Assembly: GCA_913031625.1 (NCBI GenBank)
Contig: CAJWGB010000021.1
Location: forward strand, 1 to 38,180
Direction: 5' to 3'
Length of the DNA stretch: 38,180 bases
Origin: an uncultured Planctomycetaceae bacterium
GTDB lineage: Bacteria > Planctomycetota > Planctomycetia > Planctomycetales > Planctomycetaceae
Shown piece by piece: positions 1-7,355 of this stretch; the stretch's first letter is position 1; every line of letters starts with the position of its first letter. The position numbers and the translations under genes were made by a program. The notes beneath the pieces are model-generated. The model saw nothing but the letters and a program-made list of their open reading frames with translations. It made no database searches and had not been told where the DNA came from.

Positions 1-382
1 CACTTTCCGACACACGGGCATCTCGAATGTCGAGGACCCATAGCTCTGAGTGCCCGATATTTGACACAGAATCACCACCGGAGAGGGGCACACCTTCCAG
101 ATACAGGCAGTTCAGATTGGGCAGCGCCGCCGCAATACTCAGCCCGCCACACTGTGGAGAACCTGTGATGCCCAACGAGTCCAGCAGTGGCAATGTTGAA
201 AGTTGTTTTAGGCCTGACAAAGAAATGTTGGCATCACTGAGGCTAAGCCACTCAAGGCCTTCGAGGGTACTGACTCCCTGGAGCGCATTGTCATTAAATT
301 CTGCCCCGCCAGCACTGAGCGATTTGAGGGCGTTGAGGGCGTTGAGGGAAGAGGGTCTCTGCCAGCCTGTTAACTCGGTGTC
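1..382 (-). pseudogene. Leucine-rich-repeat protein fragment, no start codon visible, runs off the left edge
   Basis: On the minus strand one frame is open from just after a TGA at 383-385 to the left edge. It reads as leucine-rich repeats: pieces such as STLEGLEWLSLSDANISL and GLKQLSTLPLLDSLGITG show the spaced Leu/Ile pattern (LxxLxxLxLxxxxI) of bacterial LRR proteins, which are abundant in planctomycetes. The LRR pattern starts almost directly after the stop, with NALNALKSLSAG. There is no ATG, GTG or TTG in frame before the repeats, and no signal peptide. The fragment is therefore either the 3' part of a gene whose 5' end is frameshifted or deleted, or a decayed copy. It lies 61 bp downstream of the fumarase stop on the same strand. 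The remainder lies outside the window, so a broken gene cannot be proved. No function is assigned. Confidence 0.5.
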
Positions 383-443
383 TCACTCAAAGCCGCTACA
401 GAAATCTCAGATGCGCCCCGGAGTTGCCGCTGACCGGTTGGGA

Positions 444-2075
444 TCAGTGAGAGCAACCTGGGCCGACTGTCTGAAAGAAGTCATTGCCCTTGTCGTCAAC
501 AAGGATGAATGCCGGGAAATCCTCCACATCGATCTTCCAGATCGCTTCCATGCCAAGCTCAGGGAATTCAACAAGGTCAACCTGACGGATGTTTTCCTTC
601 GCGAGGATTGCTGCCGGGCCACCAATGCTGCCCAGATAAAAGCCACCGTGCTTCTGGCACGAATCCGTGACACCTTTCCCTCGGTTACCTTTGGCGATCA
701 TGACCATACTGCCACCCGCTGCCTGAAACAGCTCAACATAGGCATCCATACGACCGGCAGTTGTTGGTCCGAATGATCCACTGGGAAGGCCATCCGGTTT
801 CTTGGCCGGGCCCGCGTAGTAGACGGGGTGCTCTTTGAAGTAGTCCGGTAGTGGTTCGCCTGCTTCGAGGCGTTCTCTCAGTTTTGCATGGGCGATGTCA
901 CGCGCGACAATAATTGGCCCACTGAGCATGAGCCGTGTGGTGATTGGGTACTGGGTGAGTTCTGCCTGTAGTTCTGCCATTGGGCGATTGAGGTCGATTC
1001 GAACGGCAGTGTCGTCTTTGCGCTCTCGCTCGGACTCCGGAATGTACTTCAGCGGTTCAAATTCCAACTGCTCAATGAATACGCCATCTTTAGTGATCTT
1101 TCCTTTGGCCTGTCTGTCTGCGCTGCATGAAACGCCGATTCCCACTGGTAGCGATGCACCATGTCGAGGCAGTCGTACGATCCTCACGTCGAGCGCGAAG
1201 TACTTGCCGCCGAACTGTGCACCGATTCCACAGTTGCGAGCGACTTCCAGCATTTGTTCTTCGAGCTCCACGTCTCGGAATGCCCGACCATGTTCATTGC
1301 CGGTCGTTGGCAGGTTGTCGTAATACTTGGTGGAAGCCAGTTTGACTGTCTTCATTGTCGCTTCGGCGGAGGTACCGCCGATCACAAACGTCAGGTGATA
1401 CGGCGGGCAGGCCGCAGTTCCCAGTGTCACCATTTTTGCCGTGAGGAACTCGACCAGAGCTTCCGGATTCAGGATCGCGCGGGTTTCCTGGTAGAGGAAT
1501 GACTTGTTGGCAGACCCGCCACCTTTGGCGATGAACAGAAACTTGTAGGCGTCGCCATCGACCGCCGAAAGCTCAATCTGCGCAGGCAGGTTGCAACGCG
1601 TATTCTTCTCGTCCCACATGGTGAGTGGGGCATTCTGGGAGTATCGCAGATTATTTTCGGAGTAAGCGTCATACACGCCCTGTGCCAGAGCAGCTTCGTC
1701 GCCGGAAGACCAGACTCCATTTCCTTTCTTGCCGTGGACAATGGCAGTGCCGGTGTCCTGACAGAATGGTAAGACTCCAGCGCTTGCGACGTCCGCATTC
1801 TTCAACAACGTCAACGCCACCATGCGATCATTCTCCGACGCATCTGGATCATCCAGAATTGCTGCCACCTGTCTGAGGTGCGCGGGGCGCAGGAAGAAAT
1901 TGATGTCGTGAAACGCCTGCGAAGCCAGCAGAGTCAATGCTTCCGGCTCAACCTTCAGTACGTCCTGGCCGTCAAACTGCTGAACCGAAACGTATTCCTT
2001 CGTCAGCAGACGGTACTCTGTGTCGTCGGCTCCGAGCTCGAACATCGGCTGGTAATGAAACGGTGCAGTGGCCAT
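444..2075 (-). CDS. fumA: Class I fumarate hydratase (iron-sulfur, oxygen-sensitive type)
   Basis: Predicted 543-residue cytoplasmic fumarase of the FumA/FumB type, interconverting fumarate and (S)-malate in the TCA cycle. Length matches the family (E. coli FumA is about 548). The N-terminal domain carries [10 protein letters not shown] (Cys105) and [10 protein letters not shown] (Cys223), and [12 protein letters not shown] supplies Cys317. These three cysteines fall where the family binds its [4Fe-4S] cluster. The C-terminal 'beta' domain, from about residue 375, has the conserved [15 protein letters not shown] and [20 protein letters not shown] stretches, followed by [13 protein letters not shown]. 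Both halves, which are separate subunits in some bacteria, are fused here. A GGAG Shine-Dalgarno lies seven bases before the ATG and supports this start. The gene appears monocistronic: upstream is a 350-bp gap to a divergent gene, and downstream only an LRR fragment. Confidence 0.95.
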   Translation of the reverse strand: MATAPFHYQPMFELGADDTEYRLLTKEYVSVQQFDGQDVLKVEPEALTLLASQAFHDINFFLRPAHLRQVAAILDDPDASENDRMVALTLLKNADVASAGVLPFCQDTGTAIVHGKKGNGVWSSGDEAALAQGVYDAYSENNLRYSQNAPLTMWDEKNTRCNLPAQIELSAVDGDAYKFLFIAKGGGSANKSFLYQETRAILNPEALVEFLTAKMVTLGTAACPPYHLTFVIGGTSAEATMKTVKLASTKYYDNLPTTGNEHGRAFRDVELEEQMLEVARNCGIGAQFGGKYFALDVRIVRLPRHGASLPVGIGVSCSADRQAKGKITKDGVFIEQLEFEPLKYIPESERERKDDTAVRIDLNRPMAELQAELTQYPITTRLMLSGPIIVARDIAHAKLRERLEAGEPLPDYFKEHPVYYAGPAKKPDGLPSGSFGPTTAGRMDAYVELFQAAGGSMVMIAKGNRGKGVTDSCQKHGGFYLGSIGGPAAILAKENIRQVDLVEFPELGMEAIWKIDVEDFPAFILVDDKGNDFFQTVGPGCSH

Positions 2076-2428
2076 TCGGTGACTCCGGTACGATAATTTC
2101 TATCCACGGGGGATTGCATGGAGCGGGATTCTATCGGTTGCCGTTACGATCAGGTAGCTTCTCCACCGGGACTCCTGCATGTGAGAGTCGGACTTCACCT
2201 CCTGCAAAAGCTCCGAGGGACACCACAGAAATCGAGTTTGAGGAGCGAGTTCGGAACAGTCCGGCGACATTTCGACCGTTGCTCCTCGGGTGCAATCCGG
2301 ATCAGGAGACGTTAACGTTCGTGCTCCCAGGACCTGTGACACGGCATCTATCGTGTTGAACGACCTGGATCGGCATATCACTGCCTCTTACCACTTGCCA
2401 TCACCATCCTTCCCAAAGGTCCCTTCCC
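2076..2428. other. Divergent intergenic region between fumarase and the YceI-like gene
   Basis: About 350 bases without a convincing gene. Open frames on both strands have protein-unlike composition and no recognisable motif. The position implies two outward promoters, one for the fumarase and one for the YceI-like lipoprotein, but I could not identify a clear -35/-10 pair or an operator palindrome by eye. Confidence 0.5.
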
Positions 2429-3049
2429 ATGCTGAGAACTCTTCTTTTCGTCACTGGCGCATCATTCATCACGATGGGCTGCACTGTTGAGACAACCACG
2501 GAAATTGACGCCGATGTCGGAAGTCAGTCGGATGCTGACGATCCTTCAACTGATGAGTCTGGTTCCGGATCGGAATTCGCTATGACCAGTGAGAACACCA
2601 AAGTGCTGTTTGTGGGGACGAAGAAGTCTGGCGACAGCAAGTCTGGCGGGTTCAAGACTGTGTCGGGCTCTATCGGAGTGGACGGGGACAGCATCACGTC
2701 GGTTAATGTCGTCATTGATGTCGAATCGATCTTCTCCGAAGCAGAAAAGCTGACCGCGCATCTGAAGAATGAAGACTTCTTCAGCGCCAAGGAGTTTCCT
2801 GAGCTGAAGTTTGAGTCGACAAAGGTGGAAGGATCTGGCGACGTAACAATTACCGGTAACCTGACGATGCATGGCCAGACTGCTGAAATCTCCTTCCCTG
2901 CCACAGCAAGCGTGACAGAGGGGGACGTCAAACTGAACGGCAAATTTAAAGTTGACCGAACCAAATTTGGCATGAATTACACAGGCAAGCCTGATGACCC
3001 CATCAATGCCGAAGTTGACATTGAGATTTCCGTTGGTGGTGATGCGTAA
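2429..3049 (+). CDS. YceI-family putative lipoprotein
   Basis: A 206-residue protein with a hydrophobic N-terminus ending in TMGC at residue 17, a loose lipobox that would anchor it to a membrane. An acidic, Ser/Asp-rich linker (about 24-50) follows, then a YceI-like beta-barrel domain (about 52-203). Supporting motifs are a VSGSIGVDGDSITSVNVVIDVESI stretch, KNEDFFSAKEFPELKFEST (the family's 'L...FDv..yP...F.S' pattern), GNLTMHGQTAEISFPA and VDRTKFGMNY near the end. YceI proteins form lipocalin-like barrels that bind polyisoprenoids or amphiphiles, and the real ligand is usually unknown. The lipobox is weak (Thr at -3), so simple secretion is an alternative. The next gene starts 28 bases downstream, so the two may be co-transcribed. 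Confidence 0.85.
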   Translation: MLRTLLFVTGASFITMGCTVETTTEIDADVGSQSDADDPSTDESGSGSEFAMTSENTKVLFVGTKKSGDSKSGGFKTVSGSIGVDGDSITSVNVVIDVESIFSEAEKLTAHLKNEDFFSAKEFPELKFESTKVEGSGDVTITGNLTMHGQTAEISFPATASVTEGDVKLNGKFKVDRTKFGMNYTGKPDDPINAEVDIEISVGGDA

Positions 3050-3077
3050 GTCAGCCTGAGAGACTGCGAACGAGTCG

Positions 3078-3851
3078 ATGGCGTTTGTCTTTGGCATGCT
3101 GGTGGAAACGGCCGCTATTCCGGTTGTGGTGGCGGTCGTTGTTACATGGTTTACGAATCGATTCAGCCGCCTGTCGGGACATGCCGTGACGACTGGCGTT
3201 GCCGCCGGGTTTGTCGCGGGCTGGTATTCTCAGGAGTTCGCGGTCTGGATCCCTGAACGCTATCTGGACTGGATGCCGCTGGCAGCGTTGTTCTTTCTTT
3301 TGCTGCCACGATTAGTCGTTCTGCCTGCGACTTTCCTGCTGGTGCCTTCATTTGCTTCATTGCAGCCTCCGCGCCCGGTTGCGATTGGAATGGTCGCGAC
3401 CGGTATTTACGTGTTTGGGCTGTTTGTCGAGAAGGCAGCGTCACAGGTCCGGCAACGGTTGCTGACCGCCGTGCTGATGGCGACTGGAACCTCGTGCTCG
3501 ATTGTTCTTGTGCAGTCGTCGTCTTTGAAACTGGCTCAGATCGGCGGGATTCTGACGGCTGCACTTGCTCCTGGTGCATTTTGGTCCGGAGACCCTGACC
3601 GCAACAGCAAGGGGCTGGCAATGCTGTTCTTCGGGTTGTTGAGCAACCTGATGTTTATTGGATATGCCAATACATATTCTGATGTGCCTGTCTGGTGCTT
3701 TGCACTGCCGCTCGCTGCGCCGACCCTGATGATCTGGAATCCCTCAGCGGGATGGCAAAAGAAGGCTCGAATCGTCGCGATTGCCACCATCCTGCTTGTG
3801 GCGGTTGTTCCTGCATTACTCGCTCACCCTCCGTGGGAGGACGAACTGTAG
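3078..3851 (+). CDS. Polytopic membrane protein of unknown function
   Basis: A 257-residue protein that I do not recognise. It is very hydrophobic and probably has seven or eight membrane segments, with stretches near residues 5-25, 38-50, 65-92, 100-118, 127-145, 150-166, 180-222 and 231-249. Short charged loops include RFSRLSG and SGDPDRNSKG. Charged residues are scarce inside the membrane segments and I see no transporter or enzyme signature. It follows the YceI-like gene by 28 bases on the same strand, and a sialidase gene begins 59 bases downstream. It could be a small permease or simply a conserved planctomycete membrane protein. The start is the first ATG of the frame and leads directly into a membrane segment. 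Confidence 0.7.
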   Translation: MAFVFGMLVETAAIPVVVAVVVTWFTNRFSRLSGHAVTTGVAAGFVAGWYSQEFAVWIPERYLDWMPLAALFFLLLPRLVVLPATFLLVPSFASLQPPRPVAIGMVATGIYVFGLFVEKAASQVRQRLLTAVLMATGTSCSIVLVQSSSLKLAQIGGILTAALAPGAFWSGDPDRNSKGLAMLFFGLLSNLMFIGYANTYSDVPVWCFALPLAAPTLMIWNPSAGWQKKARIVAIATILLVAVVPALLAHPPWEDEL

Positions 3852-3910
3852 GTGTTTCTGCTGCGAGATGTCGCCGACCTCAATTTGTCTCACAATGAAG
3901 GTGGTTTTTA

Positions 3911-5677
3911 ATGCGTCGACTCATCCTGCTCACCGGACTGGCGGCCGTGTATTCGATCGACTGCCTTGCAGACGAAGCGTGGTCACTGAATTCAGTCTCT
4001 TCGCCAACGTTTGACCTGCTTGGTAAAGGCAGATCTGCAGCTGGGGTTCGCGGCAATAGTCTGGTGCTCGACGGAACGGGCCTTGTGAAACTCACGGATT
4101 CAGCAAAGCTGGCGAGTCAAGTTGACGGATTCACCCTGATGGTGTGGGTGAACCCATACCGACTTTCCGCAGGGCAGCAGATGATCGCTGCCAAGAATCG
4201 CTATTCACTGGGCGAGCGTCAGTGGAGCGTCATGATTGATGAGGATAATCATTTCCGTCTGTATGTGTTTCAGGGACGCTGGGTCACGGCTTCGGCCAAA
4301 GTACTCCCTAAGCCCGGCCACTGGCATCTGATTGGCGTGGTGGTTCGCAAAGCCTCTGCAGAGCTGTGGGTGAATGGCAGGAAGGCTGGAGATGTCGAAC
4401 TGAAGAAACCGGTGCCTCAGACGGCGGCTCCGGTTACCCTCGGGGGCGTCGATGACAATGGGCGGATTCGGCAGAACTTTGAAGGGGCGATCGATGAGGT
4501 CCGTCTGGTTGAGAGGCCACTGCCTGCAGAACAGCTCGCCACCGCTTATCAGCCTGTGCCTGCAACTCATTCGATTCCCAATCGCCCCGATCCTGTTCGT
4601 CTCTGGACCGGCTCACAGCTGCCGTCCACCGCTGAAGCCACGGTTCTGAAAGACGTTCAGTTTCGAGTGATCAAAAGATACGAACCTGAGGCAGATGGTT
4701 ACGGGTTTCTTCACGGTGTCGCCGTTGTCTGGCACAAGGGGCGACTGTATTCATCATTTGGGCATAACAAAGGAAGCGAGAATACCTTTACGGAAGAAGG
4801 ACGATTCTGCGTCAGTGATGATGGCGGAAAGTCATGGTCCAGCGTCACCACGATTGATCCGGTGGATGACTCGCGGGATCACGCGGTCAGCCACGGCGTC
4901 TTTCTGTCTCACAACGATACGCTGTGGGCGTTTTTGGGCTCGTTCCACCAAACTCGAAAACGCGTTCATACCCGAGCCTACATACTGAATGAAGAAACAG
5001 GACACTGGCAGCCTCAGGGGACCGTCATTGACGGTGGGTTTTGGCCGATGAGTCAGCCCGTGAGGATGGAAGATGGAAACTGGATCATGCCTGGATTCAT
5101 CGTCGGAAACGGTAACCCGGCCGCGGTTGCCATCAGTCAGGGAGACGACCTGAGGAGTTGGAGGGCTGTCACGATTGCCGCCGGTCCGCAGGTACGTTCG
5201 ATGTGGGGAGAGTCTGCGGTCATTGTGAATGGGCCAAAGATCCTGAACATTGCCCGCTATGGCAGCAGGCCAATTGCGTTGATTGCAGAGAGCGTCGACT
5301 ATGGCCGCACGTGGTCACATTCCGTTGAGAGCAACCTGCCCATGGCAGCTTCCAAACCGTGTTCGGGTGTACTCAGCAACGGTCAACGATATCTGATTTG
5401 TTCGACGACTGCGGACGGCAGAAATCGGCGGTCGCCGCTCACGATTGCAGTGAGTGCACCTGGGAAGGATACGTTCTCCCGCCTGTTCGTCATAAGACAC
5501 GCAGTGTTTGAGGATGGGCCTGGCGAGTCTGATCCAGGCGCCGCGCTTTCTTACCCGTATGCGGTTGAGCATCAGGGGCATCTGTACGTTGGCTATTCAA
5601 ACAACGGAAACCGCAGCGGTAACAACAACAGCGCTGAACTGGCCATCATCCCTGTCCGCAGTCTGGCGGTTGACTAG
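3911..5677 (+). CDS. Secreted LamG-domain plus sialidase (BNR/Asp-box) protein
   Basis: A 588-residue exported protein. A signal peptide (about 1-20, cleavage near CLADEAW) is followed by a concanavalin-like LamG/laminin-G-3 domain (about 35-215), with WVNPYRLSAGQ, HLIGVVVRKASAELWVNG and the typical GAIDEVRLVERPLPAEQL ending. A six-bladed sialidase-like propeller follows (about 245-585), with Asp boxes VSDDGGKSW (301-309) and SVDYGRTW (about 461-468). The family hydrolyses terminal sialic acids or related sugars from glycans, with LamG as a binding module. I cannot confirm the catalytic Arg triad and Tyr, so 'sialidase-like' is safer than a firm enzyme call. GAAGGTGG before the ATG is a good Shine-Dalgarno. 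A sulfatase follows directly, suggesting joint degradation of a sulfated glycan. Confidence 0.82.
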   Translation: MRRLILLTGLAAVYSIDCLADEAWSLNSVSSPTFDLLGKGRSAAGVRGNSLVLDGTGLVKLTDSAKLASQVDGFTLMVWVNPYRLSAGQQMIAAKNRYSLGERQWSVMIDEDNHFRLYVFQGRWVTASAKVLPKPGHWHLIGVVVRKASAELWVNGRKAGDVELKKPVPQTAAPVTLGGVDDNGRIRQNFEGAIDEVRLVERPLPAEQLATAYQPVPATHSIPNRPDPVRLWTGSQLPSTAEATVLKDVQFRVIKRYEPEADGYGFLHGVAVVWHKGRLYSSFGHNKGSENTFTEEGRFCVSDDGGKSWSSVTTIDPVDDSRDHAVSHGVFLSHNDTLWAFLGSFHQTRKRVHTRAYILNEETGHWQPQGTVIDGGFWPMSQPVRMEDGNWIMPGFIVGNGNPAAVAISQGDDLRSWRAVTIAAGPQVRSMWGESAVIVNGPKILNIARYGSRPIALIAESVDYGRTWSHSVESNLPMAASKPCSGVLSNGQRYLICSTTADGRNRRSPLTIAVSAPGKDTFSRLFVIRHAVFEDGPGESDPGAALSYPYAVEHQGHLYVGYSNNGNRSGNNNSAELAIIPVRSLAVD

Positions 5678-5725
5678 ATGCAGTTTTCACACGGTCTCGT
5701 CAATCCCAAAGGCCGGGAAGGCGAA

Positions 5726-7321
5726 ATGCAATTCAAAGGAATCCCGGCAATGTCCACCAGGAAAGCTGCACCTCGTTTAACCGTCAGCCGCAGGCGCACG
5801 CATCGAACGGATGAGTCACACGTTAAGACCACAGTACCCTCCAGACCACTGGTCGAGTGTTTCCGGTTACCTACGATCAGTAACCAACGACATGTCGTCC
5901 TTGTGTGCTTTTTGGTTGTGATGGCCCTGTCTTCGTGGCGTGAGATTTCTGCCGAACCGCCTGGACGGCCAAACATTCTGTTTCTTGTCGTTGACGACCT
6001 GAATACGTGGCTGCTGAGTGACCCGACAAGGTACGCAGGAAGAGTGGTTGCTCCCAACATCCAGCGGCTCGCCGGGGAAGGTGTTCTGTTCCATAGCGCA
6101 TACACGGCCAGTCCCGTTTGTTCTCCTTCCCGGACAGCATTTCTTTCCGGCGTGGCTCCGTGGAAATCGGGAGTCTCCCGCAACGGCGTCAATGTGGGTG
6201 ACAGTGAGGTCCTCAAAGATGTCCCGTCACTGTTCACGACATTCCAGCAGCACGGATATTGGACGGCGAAGTTTGGCAAGGTCTCTCACGGATATGACAC
6301 GGGGGTGAAACACGACGCGCAGATGAATCACAAACGGACTCCGCCTCCGCCAGGGGCTCCGCTGAATGGCATTGCTCGCAGTGCCGGTGGGAAAGTTACG
6401 GAACGTGACTGGGGTGCGACACACATCCCTGAAGCAGAGATGAGCGACACAAAGCTCGCTGATGCGACGATTGCAACGCTGCGTCAGCGACACGATAGGC
6501 CATTCTTCATCTCCTGTGGCCTGTTTCATCCGCACTATCCGTGGTACGTGCCACAGAAATATCTGGACCTGTATCCACTGAATCAGATCAAGCTGCCACC
6601 CGTGAAGACTGATGACCTGACGGATGTTCCGCCCTACGGCCAACGGCTCGTGAATCGAAGCTGGGATGAGAAGATTCAGGAACGCGGCCTGACCCGGCAG
6701 GCAATCCAGGGATATCTTGCCAGCGTGAGTTATTCAGATACTCAGATTGGCAGAGTGCTCGATGCACTGGACAGCAGCCCATATAGTGAGAACACAATCG
6801 TGGTCCTCATCAGTGACCATGGGTTCCATCTGGGTGAGAAGCAGCAGTGGACGAAAGCGACACTTTGGGAGGAAGCAACCGATTGTGTGATGATGTTTCG
6901 GGTGCCGGATTTAACGCAGCCGAATCAGATCTGTCGCCGTCCGGTGTCGCTGCTCGATCTCTATCCGACTCTGGTCGAACTGGCCGGTATCGACAAGCCG
7001 ACGCACCTTGACGGCCACTCGCTGTTACCCCTGCTCCAGAATGTACGGGGCCCACGCGTTCAGCCCGCGATTACCGTTTACGACGGGCATATGGCCGTCC
7101 GAACCGAACAGAGTCGATTTATCCGTTACTGGGATGGCACGACTGAACTCTACGACCTGAAGATCGATCCACACGAGTGGGCAAATCAGACGAACAATCC
7201 AGCCTTTCAGGCATTGAAGAATGTGATGTCAGCGCATCTCCCATCTCGAGATGAAATTGTTGAACCGCTGCCAAGTCGCCAGGCCGGTGCTGTGAACTTC
7301 CAGCCTCGTCCACGAAAGTAA
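5726..7321 (+). CDS. Secreted sulfatase, iduronate-2-sulfatase-like
   Basis: A type I sulfatase of about 531 residues. The frame can also start at 5678, immediately after the upstream stop codon, but a GGGAAGG sequence before the ATG at 5726 favours the later start. A hydrophobic export segment (HVVLVCFLVVMALSS) is preceded by an unusually long basic stretch, so the real start may be later still. Core motifs, numbered from 5678: metal-binding FLVVDDLN (103-109), PVCSPSRTAFLSG with Cys148 as the residue matured to formylglycine (C-x-P-S-R), GYWTAKFGKVSHG, CGLFHPHYPW, and LISDHGFHLGEKQQWTKATLWEEA, which supplies the second metal site. The order and GLFHPH resemble iduronate-2-sulfatases and many planctomycete sulfatases. 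The likely role is desulfation of algal or host polysaccharide outside the cytoplasm. It would need a formylglycine-generating enzyme, not seen here. Confidence 0.93.
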   Translation: MQFKGIPAMSTRKAAPRLTVSRRRTHRTDESHVKTTVPSRPLVECFRLPTISNQRHVVLVCFLVVMALSSWREISAEPPGRPNILFLVVDDLNTWLLSDPTRYAGRVVAPNIQRLAGEGVLFHSAYTASPVCSPSRTAFLSGVAPWKSGVSRNGVNVGDSEVLKDVPSLFTTFQQHGYWTAKFGKVSHGYDTGVKHDAQMNHKRTPPPPGAPLNGIARSAGGKVTERDWGATHIPEAEMSDTKLADATIATLRQRHDRPFFISCGLFHPHYPWYVPQKYLDLYPLNQIKLPPVKTDDLTDVPPYGQRLVNRSWDEKIQERGLTRQAIQGYLASVSYSDTQIGRVLDALDSSPYSENTIVVLISDHGFHLGEKQQWTKATLWEEATDCVMMFRVPDLTQPNQICRRPVSLLDLYPTLVELAGIDKPTHLDGHSLLPLLQNVRGPRVQPAITVYDGHMAVRTEQSRFIRYWDGTTELYDLKIDPHEWANQTNNPAFQALKNVMSAHLPSRDEIVEPLPSRQAGAVNFQPRPRK

Positions 7322-7355
7322 CGACGATTACGGCGCGTCGGTTTCAGCCACGCAA

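Noticed and set aside
27-776. Plus-strand 249-codon open frame at the left edge
   Set aside because: It runs antisense across the LRR fragment and the 3' part of the fumarase gene, whose protein is unmistakable. The translation has no recognisable motif.
2546-3097. Minus-strand 183-codon frame
   Set aside because: Antisense to the YceI-like gene, and its residues show no family pattern.
5674-6279. Minus-strand 201-codon frame
   Set aside because: Antisense to the sulfatase N-terminal part; composition looks like a shadow frame.
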